NCBI GenBank assembly: GCA_026770585.1
Contig: MU646372.1
Location: 770,629-784,966 of the forward strand
Length of the DNA stretch: 14,338 nucleotides
Direction of reading: 5' to 3'
Source: Baffinella frigidus
Taxonomy: Eukaryota > Cryptophyceae > Cryptomonadales > Baffinellaceae
The position numbers and the translations under genes were made by a program. The notes under the pieces were generated by a model, which saw only the letters and a list, made by a program, of their open reading frames with translations, was not told the DNA's origin and ran no database searches. This document shows positions 6,628 to 12,857 of this stretch, in pieces. Each line of letters begins with the position of its first letter. Position 1 is the first letter of the stretch.

Positions 6628-6738
6628 AATGTGCGGAGCGTGCGGAGCGTGCGGCGTGAAGCCGCGTTGCGAACGCGGTATTGTAAAGCAACGCTCTTTG
6701 CAACGCGACGTGTCCTCTCGCTGACCTCCGGATGTCCC

Positions 6739-6829
6739 TCTATCTAGCCATCTGTCTATCTATCTATCTATCTATCTATCCATCCATCTATCTATCAAAT
6801 TATCTATCTATCAAATTATCTATCTAGCC

Positions 6830-6864
<35 letters not shown>

Positions 6865-6976
6865 AAATTATCTATCTAGCCATCTATCTATCTATCTATC
6901 TAGCTATCTATCAAATTATCTATCTATCAAATTATCTACCTATCTATCTATCTAGCTAGCTAGCTAGCTATCTATC
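6739..6976. repeat. TCTA tetranucleotide microsatellite with CAAATTAT interruptions
   Basis: About 238 bp of TCTA units, interrupted several times by CAAATTAT and by AGCCA or GCTA variants. The same array with the same interruption occurs as the reverse complement at 9262-9404. Confidence 0.95.
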
Positions 6977-7004
6977 GCGCTGACCACCCTCCTCCCCTCC
7001 GCAG

Positions 7005-7050
7005 TCTCACGGGGACGCCCTGCTCCGCGGATCGATACGAGGCGGCCGTG
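7005..7050 (+). CDS. Exon 7b, copy 1 (46-nt exon, laminin-G insertion)
   Basis: Preceded by a strong polypyrimidine tract and CCGCAG, followed by a GTGCGT donor. Entered in phase 2 from exon 7 it reads LTGTPCSADRYEAAV and leaves in phase 0, matching exon 8 when that exon starts at 10156. Including one copy gives four cysteines in this part of the laminin-G domain; skipping both gives three. The copy at 7305-7350 is identical. Using both would shift the frame, so they would have to be mutually exclusive. Skipping both is also phase-compatible through the alternative acceptor at 10163. Confidence 0.5.
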
Positions 7051-7068
7051 GTGCGTCCCCCTGACCCT

Positions 7069-7185
7069 GAGAGAGAGCGAGAGAGAGAGAGCGAGAGACA
7101 GACAGAGACAGACAGAGACAGAGACAGAGACAGGGACAGAGACGGAGAGACAGACAGACAGAGAGAGACAGAGCGACAGACAGAC

Positions 7186-7226
<41 letters not shown>

Positions 7227-7240
7227 AACAGAGAGACCGC
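7069..7240. repeat. GA/CAGA-rich array 1
   Basis: Purine-rich microsatellite of GAGA and GACAGA units between the two copies of exon 7b. Its six-frame translations look like Arg-Glu or Ser-Leu repeats, but this is simple-sequence DNA. Confidence 0.95.
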
Positions 7241-7304
7241 GTTGGAGTGGAGCGCGCCGAAGGCCGAGGCAGAGCACCCGCAGAGACACTTCCTCTCCTT
7301 TCAG

Positions 7305-7350
7305 TCTCACGGGGACGCCCTGCTCCGCGGATCGATACGAGGCGGCCGTG
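7305..7350 (+). CDS. Exon 7b, copy 2 (46-nt exon, laminin-G insertion)
   Basis: The sequence is identical to copy 1. This copy follows CTTCCTCTCCTTTCAG, which is the more pyrimidine-rich acceptor, and has the same GTGCGT donor. Either copy joined to exons 7 and 8 keeps the frame (NGSEAAS - LTGTPCSADRYEAAV - VMRTDNRVG). I used one copy in the 805-codon model and cannot tell which. Confidence 0.5.
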
Positions 7351-7368
7351 GTGCGTCCCCCTGACCCT

Positions 7369-7534
7369 GAGAGAGAGAGAGCGCGCGCGCGCGAGAGAGA
7401 GAGAGAGATCGCGAGAGAGAGTGCGAGAGAGAGAGAGCGTCCCCCTGGCCCTGAGAGAGAGCGAGAGAGAGAGAGAGAGCGCGCGAGAGAGAGCGCGCGA
7501 GAGAGAGAGAGAGAGAGCGACAGCGGGAGAGAGA
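7369..7534. repeat. GA/GC-rich array 2
   Basis: GAGAGA with GCGCGC and GAGAGC variants, interrupted at 7440-7452 by a fragment of the exon-7b downstream flank (GTCCCCCTGGCCCTGAGAG). Confidence 0.95.
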
Positions 7535-7691
7535 CTGGCCCTCCACTTAGCAGCAACCGTGCCCCCCCCCCCCCGGATTTCCTGGGGGCATTTCAAGCCC
7601 CTTGCGCTGAAATAACCTGCGGTTTGTACCAGAATCGTTGAGATGGGCTCATCATCGAAGGCCCCGGTGGCTGCTAAGTGGCACCCCTAGA

Positions 7692-7749
7692 GACACTTTG
7701 TGAGGATCTCATCCCGGCGAGACACTTTGTGAGGATCTCATCCCGGCGA
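7692..7749. repeat. Perfect 29-bp tandem duplication
   Basis: The unit beginning GACACTTTGTGAGGATCTCA occurs at 7692-7720 and 7721-7749. It spans the left end of the family D element, so that terminus (GGATCTCATCCCGGCGAG) is present twice. Confidence 0.9.
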
Positions 7750-7893
7750 GTATTTCTGAGAAATACGATTTCGGGGATCTCCGATTCGATTTGCAACGAA
7801 AATTACTACACGGACGTGACTGAAAATGTCCGGTGTGTAGTAATTTTCGTTGCCAGGATCGTATTTCTCAGAAATACTACCCAGGATGAGATC
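7734..7893. mobile_element. Family D fold-back, copy 2
   Basis: 160 bp. Ends GATCTCATCCCGG and CCAGGATGAGATC. Arms contain AGTATTTCTGAGAAATACG (itself palindromic) and a core CAACGAAAATTACTACAC with its complement GTGTAGTAATTTTCGTTG. The core and ends match 9553-9731; the CGGGGATCTCCGATT segment matches 2329-2493. Confidence 0.85.
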
Positions 7894-7980
7894 GGTGAGG
7901 TCTGGTGCGACGCAGTCTCACTCGTGGCTTAGGTTACGAGCCTTTGCCCTAAGGTTGTGAACCTCCTGTTGTCCAGGCTC

Positions 7981-8116
7981 GTGCCACCAACCACCAGAAG
8001 AGAACCAAATCGAGGAGTGGCAAACGTTGATTTCCCCTGCAGACTCAACCCTCAGGGTTTAGTCTGTAGGGGAAATCAACGTTTGCTTTGGTTCACTTCT
8101 GGTGGCTGGTGGTGAC
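7981..8116. repeat. Fold-back with about 60-bp arms
   Basis: The left arm GTGCCACCAACCACCAGAAG ... GGCAAACGTTGATTTCCCC pairs with the right arm GGGGAAATCAACGTTTGC ... CTTCTGGTGGCTGGTGGTGAC. The left arm carries an extra ~10-bp segment (ATCGAGGAGTG). The centre is CTCAACCCTCAGGGTTTAGT. No ORF. Confidence 0.85.
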
Positions 8117-8468
8117 CTAAGACCCACACTCACGCGGGGTCCTGGCAAGATCGACCTACGGGGGAGGGCTAGGTGGTTTCTTGGAGCCATTTCACCCATA
8201 TCCTGCGGTTACTTTTCCGTCAAAGTCAATTATTTGTAGGCATTTCCGGCAACTTTTGCCGATTTCAATGAAAAATAATAGATGGACGCAGGGCGTAAAA
8301 TGACATGTAGCTCTCCCGCGTAGACGGGGGTCCTCGAACGCCCCTGCCAAGAAGGAAGTCGTAAACGGCTTGTACGGGTATCACCCCTGTGCGAGGTACA
8401 TTGGCTTCCGAGAGGTGTGCTCTGCCCTATATTGCAAGGTCGCCCACTGGTTGTGGCCTGGCTGTGTA

Positions 8469-8639
8469 GAGCGCTGTGCAGAGAAGTTGGCCACGGAAAA
8501 TAATGAAAAATCGAGAAATTGGAGCCATTTTGTCAACTTTTGAGAAATTTAGTACCATGAATTTCTCAAAAGTTGACAAAATGGCTCCAATTTCCCCGTT
8601 TTCCAATTTTCCGGTGGCCAACTTCTCGGCACAGCGCTC
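8469..8639. mobile_element. Family E fold-back, long arms, 12-bp loop
   Basis: Left arm 8469-8548 and right arm 8561-8639 pair over almost their whole length: GAGCGCTGTGC / GCACAGCGCTC, GAAGTTGGCCAC / GTGGCCAACTTC, GAGCCATTTTGTCAACTTTT / AAAAGTTGACAAAATGGCTC. The loop is about 12 bp. The internal end TGGCCACGGAAAA.AATGAA is shared with 10355-10447. An RNA copy would be a hairpin of about 80 bp. Confidence 0.88.
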
Positions 8640-8932
8640 TATTTGGCGAGCGAACGGCTGCTCCATCCACCGAAATCCATCTTTCCGCAGAGAGTGTGTG
8701 TCCTGCCTAACCACAAATGGGCCAGCATCCCCAGGTTCCCCTGAGGTTATGAGCGCCAAATGGTCCAGCATCGAAACAGCCTGCACAGCGCGTGGGCGCC
8801 ATCGATCTCAGCAGAACTAGCATTCGACTGGTATTCGATCGCCGTATCGAGGACGCGAAGGCTGGCTACCTCGTTTCCTGTGCCCTTCTGGTTGAGCGCG
8901 TTGCGTGTCGGGAACACGCTGACCCTCTCTCT

Positions 8933-8971
8933 CTCTCCCTCCCTCTCTCTCTCTCTCTCTCCCTCCCTCTC

Positions 8972-9004
<33 letters not shown>

Positions 9005-9010
9005 AACACA
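8933..9010. repeat. CT then CA dinucleotide microsatellite
   Basis: CTCT/CCCT units to about 8990, then CACACA to 9010. It forms most of the left outer arm of the 8906-9922 inverted structure. Confidence 0.95.
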
Positions 9011-9261
9011 GCACTTGCTTTGCGTCAGTTGTGTAAGATGTGTTGTTTTACATGAGCTGCGTTACAGCAGGTGTTTACATGAGGTGCGGTATCCCTTAAG
9101 TGCCCATAGGGCAGGGAACGAAGAGGCAGCCTTTGCGTTCGGCGATGGATGGTGCCGAAGCGCATGAGATCTGCAATGCCGAGCGTCGCAGCGTCGGTCC
9201 TCGTGTCAAGGCTGCTAACACTTTTGTGCGCGCTATTTCGATGCTGGCCCATGTGGGGTGT

Positions 9262-9291
9262 TAGATAGATAGATAGATAGATAGATAATTT

Positions 9292-9325
<34 letters not shown>

Positions 9326-9367
9326 TTGATAGATAGAAAGATAGATAGAAAGATAGATAGATAATTT

Positions 9368-9404
<37 letters not shown>
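9262..9404. repeat. TAGA tetranucleotide microsatellite with ATAATTTG interruptions
   Basis: Reverse complement of the 6739-6976 array, including the ATAATTTG interruption at similar intervals. It is flanked by 35-bp direct repeats ending CGATGCTGGCCCATGTGGGG. Confidence 0.95.
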
Positions 9405-9552
9405 GCGATCGATGGTGCCGAAGCGCTGTGCGCGCTATTTCGATGCTGGCCCATGTGGGGTGAGGTGGAGCGGTCCGCGCACAGGAGGGCGTGCAGGGGA
9501 AAGTCTTAGCAGCCTTGACACGAGGACCGACGCTGCCACGCTCGGCATTGCA

Positions 9553-9731
9553 GATCTCATCCGGACGAGTGTTCTCCGAAAATACGATTTTAAAAGTATT
9601 TTCAACGAAAATTACCACACAACTTGCCAGTACTTTTTAAAATGGCCACGTCCGTGTAGTAATTTTCGTTGCAAATCGGATCGGAGTTCCCCGAAATCGT
9701 ATTTTCGGGAAATACTCCCCGCGATGAGATC
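9553..9731. mobile_element. Family D fold-back, copy 3
   Basis: 179 bp. Ends GATCTCATCCGGACGAGTG and CCGCGATGAGATC. Arms contain GAAAATACGATTT, and the core CAACGAAAATTACCACAC pairs with GTGTAGTAATTTTCGTTG. The left end overlaps the GGCATTGCAGATCTC repeat. No ORF. Confidence 0.85.
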
Positions 9732-9819
9732 GTCGAGGCTGCTATGTATCTACCTATCTATGTATCTACCTGCCTTTCGGTCGATCTGCAATGCCGAGCG
9801 TGGCAGCGTCGGTCCTCGC

Positions 9820-9828
<9 letters not shown>

Positions 9829-9869
<41 letters not shown>

Positions 9870-9905
9870 AGAGAGAGAGAGAGAGGGAGGGAGAGAGAGA
9901 GAGGG
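9829..9905. repeat. GA microsatellite (right arm of the inverted structure)
   Basis: GAGAGA with GGGAGG variants, complementary in type to the CT array at 8933-8990 and followed by GGGTCAGCGTGTTCCCGAC, the inverse of the left flank. Confidence 0.95.
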
Positions 9906-10155
9906 TCAGCGTGTTCCCGACATGCACGTGCGTTTAGGGTTTCGGGACCGCGCGGGTGTACACGTCCCCTGCGTTTGAGGGTTTCGGGTGCAGGGTGCAC
10001 ACCGGGCTAGAAGAGTGAGGCAGGTGCGCACGGTCATCTAACACATACCGAACGTGACTACGGAATCACACCGCATGGTAGTTATCGGAACCACAACACA
10101 CGATAATTTCTTGGGATGACAACGCGCGGTAGTTATCTCTTGAGCGCGCGAACAG

Positions 10156-10239
10156 GTTATGAGGACGGACAACCGCGTGGGGGCGTGCGGCCTGAACTGT
10201 ACCTCGCTCCCCTTCCTCGGCGCCATTCGCGACGTCCTG
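10156..10239 (+). CDS. Exon 8: late strands of the laminin-G domain
   Basis: 84 nt after GCGAACAG, phase 0 at both ends, before a GTGACT donor. It reads VMRTDNRVGACGLNCTS then LPFLGAIRDVL. F-x-G-x-I-x-D-V is the characteristic last strand of laminin-G/concanavalin domains. The alternative acceptor at 10163 (TTATGAG) would start the exon in phase 1, and would directly continue exon 7 as SEAAS-TDNRVGACG if both copies of exon 7b are skipped. NCTS is a sequon. The assignment relies on the motif and phase fit with exons 7b and 9. Confidence 0.75.
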
Positions 10240-10252
10240 GTGACTCCCCACA

Positions 10253-10310
10253 CTCATCTCGTCCAAGAATCTCGTCCCCACAGTCATCTCGTCCAGTCAT
10301 CTCGTCCACG
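10253..10310. repeat. TCATCTCGTCC short tandem repeat
   Basis: TCATCTCGTCC or ATCTCGTCC occurs four times with spacers of varying length. Confidence 0.75.
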
Positions 10311-10354
10311 TGCGCGTCACACGTTGCATTCCAGCAGAGCGGTGTTCATACACG

Positions 10355-10447
10355 TGGGCCACGGAAAAGAATGAAGCAATGCCCAAAGTTGACGGTGCTG
10401 GTACTGAATCGTCAACTTTTGCCATTATTTTATTCTTTTCGTGGCCA
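10355..10447. mobile_element. Short family E-related fold-back
   Basis: Left arm TGGGCCACGGAAAAGAATGA...CAAAGTTGACG, right arm CGTCAACTTTTG...TATTCTTTTCGTGGCCA. The end sequence and the AAAGTTGAC core are shared with 8469-8639, so it appears to be a shorter relative. Confidence 0.75.
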
Positions 10448-10504
10448 ACAGACGCGAAACCCGATGTAGCTCCGCAGCAAGGGAAGAGATCAGGGGCTGA
10501 CTTA

Positions 10505-10666
10505 ATAGGGTAACGGCCTGAAAATGGGGTAGTTAGGCCTACGGCATTGCCTAGGACCTCCTACCGTAGGCCGAGACTTTTTGGTCCTAGGATCCCTCGG
10601 CCTACGGTAGGAGGTCCTAGGCAATGCCGTATGCCTAACTACCCCATTTTCAGGCCGTTAGCCTAT
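10505..10666. mobile_element. Family B MITE, copy 2 (near-perfect 65-bp arms)
   Basis: Arms 10511-10575 and 10596-10660 pair at 64 of 65 positions, starting TAACGGCCTGAAAATGGGGT. Outer bases are ATAGGG and GCCTAT, compatible with a TA target. The loop is about 20 bp. It is related to 1551-1716, and the near-perfect arms suggest recent origin or maintenance. Confidence 0.9.
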
Positions 10667-10769
10667 GAGACTGTGAGGACGAGCGTGGAATAGGCCCGCC
10701 TCGGGGGCTCTTGGAGATTTTGGAAAAAGGGGTTGGGAATTCAATCTGACGTCAGACGGCGCTGCTCAG

Positions 10770-10832
10770 GTCTGGAACGCGTCAGTGGCAGCCTCCCTCC
10801 CCCTGGTCGCGACCAGGGTCTCCTACCTCACG
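10770..10832 (+). CDS. Exon 9: end of the laminin-G domain
   Basis: 63 nt after GCTGCTCAG, phase 0 at both ends, before GTGCAC. It reads VWNASVAASLPLVATRVSYLT. Joined to exon 8 it gives IRDVL-VWNASV, the usual I-x-D-V-x-V-[WY] end of such domains, with a sequon (NAS). Reading on meets a stop near 10947 through a CCCGAAA repeat, so an intron follows. The exact 3' end is less certain than the 5' end. The 30 bp before its acceptor are duplicated at 12087-12116. Confidence 0.62.
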
Positions 10833-10954
10833 GTGCACCCCCGCCCCCCGCCCCGAAACCTCAACACCAAGACCCGAAACCCGAAACCCGAAAGTCGGGT
10901 CTCGGGGTTCAGCGTACGCCGATACCCCTTGTGTGCGTGCGTGTAGGCGCATAC

Positions 10955-11058
10955 GCCCTACGGTAGGGCCCTAGGACCTGCCTAGGGCGAGTAAGGGTGA
11001 ATATTCGCCCTAGGGTGAATATCCACCCTAGGGTGAATAGGGTGAATATTCACCCTAT
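10955..11058. repeat. Palindromic tandem repeat, CCCTAGGGTGAATAT type
   Basis: CGGTAGGGCCCTAGG, then repeated GGGTGAATATTC, CCACCCTAGGGTGAATA and GGGTGAATATTCACCC. Each unit is close to its own complement, so both strands can fold. Confidence 0.8.
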
Positions 11059-11202
11059 GCTATGGGCCAGGGATGCACACATGATCCATGTGGCCCTGCG
11101 GTTGGGATCGCACACACGCCCAGAGAGAGAGAGAGGCTGGGCGGCAAGTGTACCCCACACCTGTTGACTGGGTGGAGTTTTCTTGCTACAACCCCTGCCC
11201 GG

Positions 11203-11332
11203 TTCCACGCCAGAGTCTTGGAAGGGGTTGCCAAAAGTCAATTTTCCCACAGGGGCAAATGGTTTTTCAAAAGTCAAAAGCGCACAAAAAGGCGAGTTAA
11301 ATTATTTTCCCCCTTCCTCCACTCTGGCGTGG
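11203..11332. repeat. Imperfect fold-back
   Basis: Ends TTCCACGCCAGAGT and ACTCTGGCGTGG pair, followed by GGAAGGGG / CCCCTTCC. The interior carries CAAAAGTCAA twice. No ORF of note. Confidence 0.65.
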
Positions 11333-11409
11333 TTCAGTTTCCGTCCTAAAACAAACCATATAAGCTTCTGTGACCTCGGCCACTCGCTTCGTGAGCGGTG
11401 CGTCCCGGC

Positions 11410-11512
11410 ACCCTAAAACATACACCCTAAACCTGAATCGCAACCCCAACTCCCAAAACTCTTGACCCCCAAACCCAACCCCCCAACCACAAACCACAAA
11501 ACCTAATTCGCG
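11410..11512. repeat. Degenerate CCCTAAA/CCCCAAA heptamers
   Basis: Diverged units (CCCTAAA, ACCCCCAAACCC, ACCACAAACC), C-rich on the plus strand, as in the upstream introns of the gene. Confidence 0.7.
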
Positions 11513-11800
11513 TCACTAGTTAGCAGGCTGAGGTCTCGTTCGTTAACGGAATTGACCAGACAAATCACCCCACCAACTAAGAACGGCCATGCACCACCAC
11601 CCATAGAATCAAGAAAGAGCTTTCATACCCCCGGATCCTGAACCCTGAACTCTAACTGATGCGGCACAGCTGCGCACGAGTGTGCCGCGTAACGGCTGTC
11701 AGTTGACTGAAGTGATGCGGTGCGGCGGTTGGGCAGGAGGAGCTGGTGTATCGGGGAGCGGTTGCCTTCTGCTCCGATCCTGACGAGGCCGCTGCGTGAG

Positions 11801-11962
11801 CACCCTCCTCCTCAGCCTCGCCCCCACCATCACCCTCACCATCACCCTCACCCTCACCCCCACCATCACCCTCACCATCACCCCCATCATCACCCTCACC
11901 CTCACCCTCACCCTCACACCCTCACCCCCACCCTCACACCCTCACCCTCACCCTCACCCGCA
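11801..11962. repeat. CACCCT/CACCAT hexamer array
   Basis: About 160 bp of CACCCTCACCATCACC-type units. Two near-identical 32-bp segments flank it at 11771-11802 and 12031-12062 (CCGATCCTGACGAGGCCGCT versus CCGATCCCGACGAGGCCGCT). Confidence 0.9.
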
Positions 11963-12086
11963 GCATCTCCCCCAGCATCAGCACCACCCTCACAGCACGC
12001 GACGCCTCAGGCCCACATCAATTCCTTATGGTCCGATCCCGACGAGGCCGCTACGTGGGCACGGTTTCTTATGAGCGAGGTACCCC

Positions 12087-12116
12087 TTCAATCTGACGAA
12101 AGACGGCGCTGCTCAG
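12087..12116 (+). repeat. Copy of the exon-9 acceptor region
   Basis: TTCAATCTGACGAAAGACGG then CGCTGCTCAG repeats 10740-10769 (TTCAATCTGACGTCAGACGG, CGCTGCTCAG) with only a few changes. The sequence after CAG differs from exon 9, so this is a stray 3' splice site. Confidence 0.8.
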
Positions 12117-12155
12117 TGTCGGCGGCTGTCTCTCTCGGTTTCTTATGAGCGAGTA

Positions 12156-12187
12156 CTGAAAGAGGTTTTAAAGAAAACCTCTTTCAG
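12156..12187. repeat. Perfect 14-bp hairpin
   Basis: CTGAAAGAGGTTTT, loop AAAG, AAAACCTCTTTCAG, followed by a third copy of AAAACCTCTTTC. Confidence 0.9.
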
Positions 12188-12232
12188 AAAACCTCTTTCT
12201 TCACCCTTTCCAACTTGCTGCTGGCCCCAGGC

Positions 12233-12307
12233 CTCACCCTTTATAACATGCTGTTGCCTCACCCTTTATAACATGCTGTTGCCTCACCCTTTATAACATG
12301 CTGTTGC
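12233..12307. repeat. 25-bp tandem repeat, three perfect copies
   Basis: The unit CTCACCCTTTATAACATGCT plus GTTGC occurs at 12233-12257, 12258-12282 and 12283-12307, with degenerate half units on both sides. Related sequence lies in inverse orientation at 14080-14185. Confidence 0.92.
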
Positions 12308-12383
12308 CTCACCCTTTCGCAAGAACCCTCTTCCTCTTCCTCGACCCTTTCTAGCTTGCTGCTGGGCCCAGGCTCACTTGCAT

Positions 12384-12504
12384 ACAGAGTTACCTCGCTC
12401 ATCAGGAGCCGCCCCCCTCCCCATAGGACCACCATAGGGCCAGAGATAGGCTTACATGTAGGGTTCTAGGGGGGTTCGCCTCCTTGTGAGTGAGGTACCC
12501 CTGT
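12384..12504. mobile_element. Family C MITE, copy 1
   Basis: Left end TACAGAGTTACCTCGCTCAT, right end GTGAGTGAGGTACCCCTGTA. TA-flanked CAG...CTG ends. The interior has CATAGGACCACCATAGGGCC. It is more diverged than copy 2. Confidence 0.85.
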
Positions 12505-12517
12505 ACACGTACCGCAG

Positions 12518-12555
12518 ACTCCTATGACGTGTCGGACCTTGTTTTTGAGAGAGGC
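12518..12555 (+). CDS. Possible linking exon between laminin-G and EGF parts (speculative)
   Basis: 38 nt between ACCGCAG and a GTGTGC donor. Its length and phase (enter 0, leave 2) are exactly what the join 10832 to 12858 requires. It would encode TPMTCRTLFLRE, with one cysteine that could pair with the otherwise unpaired one in TCVEVDEC. There is no family motif, and other combinations of small exons could satisfy the same phase. It lies between two family C elements. Confidence 0.2.
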
Positions 12556-12574
12556 GTGTGCAGCAGTGCTTGCT

Positions 12575-12693
12575 ACAGGGGTACCTCGCTCATAAGAAAA
12601 CGCTTCCCCCTAGGACCCTACGGTAGGGCTGTGCCTATGGCCCTATGGTGGTCCTAGGGGGGGTGCGCTTTCTCATGAGCGAGGTACCCCTGT
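12575..12693. mobile_element. Family C MITE, copy 2
   Basis: Left TACAGGGGTACCTCGCTCAT, right ATGAGCGAGGTACCCCTGTA; nearly perfect ends with TA at both outer edges. The interior CCCTACGGTAGGG and CCCTATGGTGGTCCTAGG is partly palindromic. TA targets and CAG ends are compatible with a Tc1/mariner-type transposase acting in trans. Confidence 0.9.
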
Positions 12694-12857
12694 AGCGCGT
12701 TTCCGCGGGACCCTCGTGCTCAAGCATTTCTCCAGGAAACGTTTCCAACGTTGAAACTATTCCAACGTTTGCCGCGTTCTAATCAGGATGTTGACGTCTT
12801 TCCCGTGTGCGTACGCGCACGCTTGCTCGGTGTCCCTAACCCCTCACCTTTCCACAG

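Larger units (their letters stand above)
5633..7004 (+). other. Intron 7 (large, repeat-filled)
   Basis: From GTGGTG at 5633 to CTCCCCTCCGCAG at 7004, or to CTCTCCTTTCAG at 7304. It contains a 12-bp hairpin, the 5903-6079 fold-back, direct repeats shared between about 5643-5770 and 6103-6680, the 6471-6627 MITE and a TCTA array. No coding sequence was recognised. Confidence 0.65.
7002..7376. repeat. Exact 300-bp-spaced duplication of exon 7b and its donor side
   Basis: From CAG at 7002 through the 46-nt exon, the GTGCGT donor and CCCCCTGACCCTGAGAGAGAG, the sequence is identical at 7302-7376 over about 75 bp. The upstream polypyrimidine tracts differ (CTCCCCTCC versus CTCTCCTTT). A third fragment, CCCCCTGGCCCTGAGAGAGA, occurs at 7441-7460. 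Confidence 0.9.
8906..9922. repeat. Nested inverted-repeat structure of about 1 kb
   Basis: The outer arms, about 8906-9012 and 9818-9922, share GTCGGGAACACGCTGACC followed by a CT run and then CACAAACACAGC, read on opposite strands. Inside, 9169-9222 is the inverse of 9501-9555 (ATCTGCAATGCCGAGCG... and its complement). A 35-bp direct repeat, 9226-9260 and 9428-9462, flanks a GATA array. A family D fold-back (9553-9731) follows. A further copy of GATCTGCAATGCCGAGCG lies at 9784-9801. Confidence 0.75.
7351..10155 (+). other. Intron 8 (about 2.8 kb), a nest of repeats
   Basis: GTGCGT to GCGAACAG. It contains GA arrays to 7534, a poly-C run at 7562-7574, a 29-bp tandem repeat, two family D fold-backs, the 7981-8116 and 8469-8639 fold-backs and the nested inverted structure 8906-9922. 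8117-8468 shows only a weak inverted tendency and no coding motif. 9925-10155 holds no recognised gene. Confidence 0.6.
10240..10769 (+). other. Intron 9 (530 bp)
   Basis: GTGACT to GCTGCTCAG. It contains TCATCTCGTCC repeats (about 10253-10310), a family E-related fold-back (10355-10447) and a family B MITE (10505-10666). No coding sequence was recognised. Confidence 0.65.
10833..12857 (+). other. Intronic region 10 (about 2 kb), with at least one unidentified linking exon
   Basis: Exon 9 ends in phase 0 but the EGF exon at 12858 needs two preceding bases, so something of length 3n+2 is missing. The region holds a CCCTAGGGTGAATAT repeat, a fold-back, degenerate heptamers (11410-11510), a CACCCT array, a hairpin, 25-bp tandem repeats and two family C MITEs. 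11511-11700 shows only a CGGCACAGCTGCGCACGAGTGTGCCG hairpin-like spot. Confidence 0.6.

Noticed and set aside
6964-7641. Long Arg/Glu/Asp-rich or Ser/Leu-rich proteins on both strands
   Set aside because: These are translations of GA/CT microsatellites; the only plausible coding pieces are the two short 46-nt exon copies.
8117-8468. Fold-back element around ATTATTTG...AATAATAG
   Set aside because: Only short, weak complementarity; too little to define ends.
9262-9404. CRISPR-like array
   Set aside because: The units are 4-bp microsatellite repeats with one recurrent interruption, with no spacers or cas genes, in a eukaryotic intron.
5633-10155. A second gene or transposase inside the 4.5-kb intron region
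   Set aside because: I found no frame with a recognisable transposase, reverse transcriptase or other domain; the elements there are all non-coding fold-backs and simple repeats.
11720-12148. His/Pro/Thr-rich protein
   Set aside because: It is a translation of the CACCCT hexamer array; both available frames are equally repetitive.
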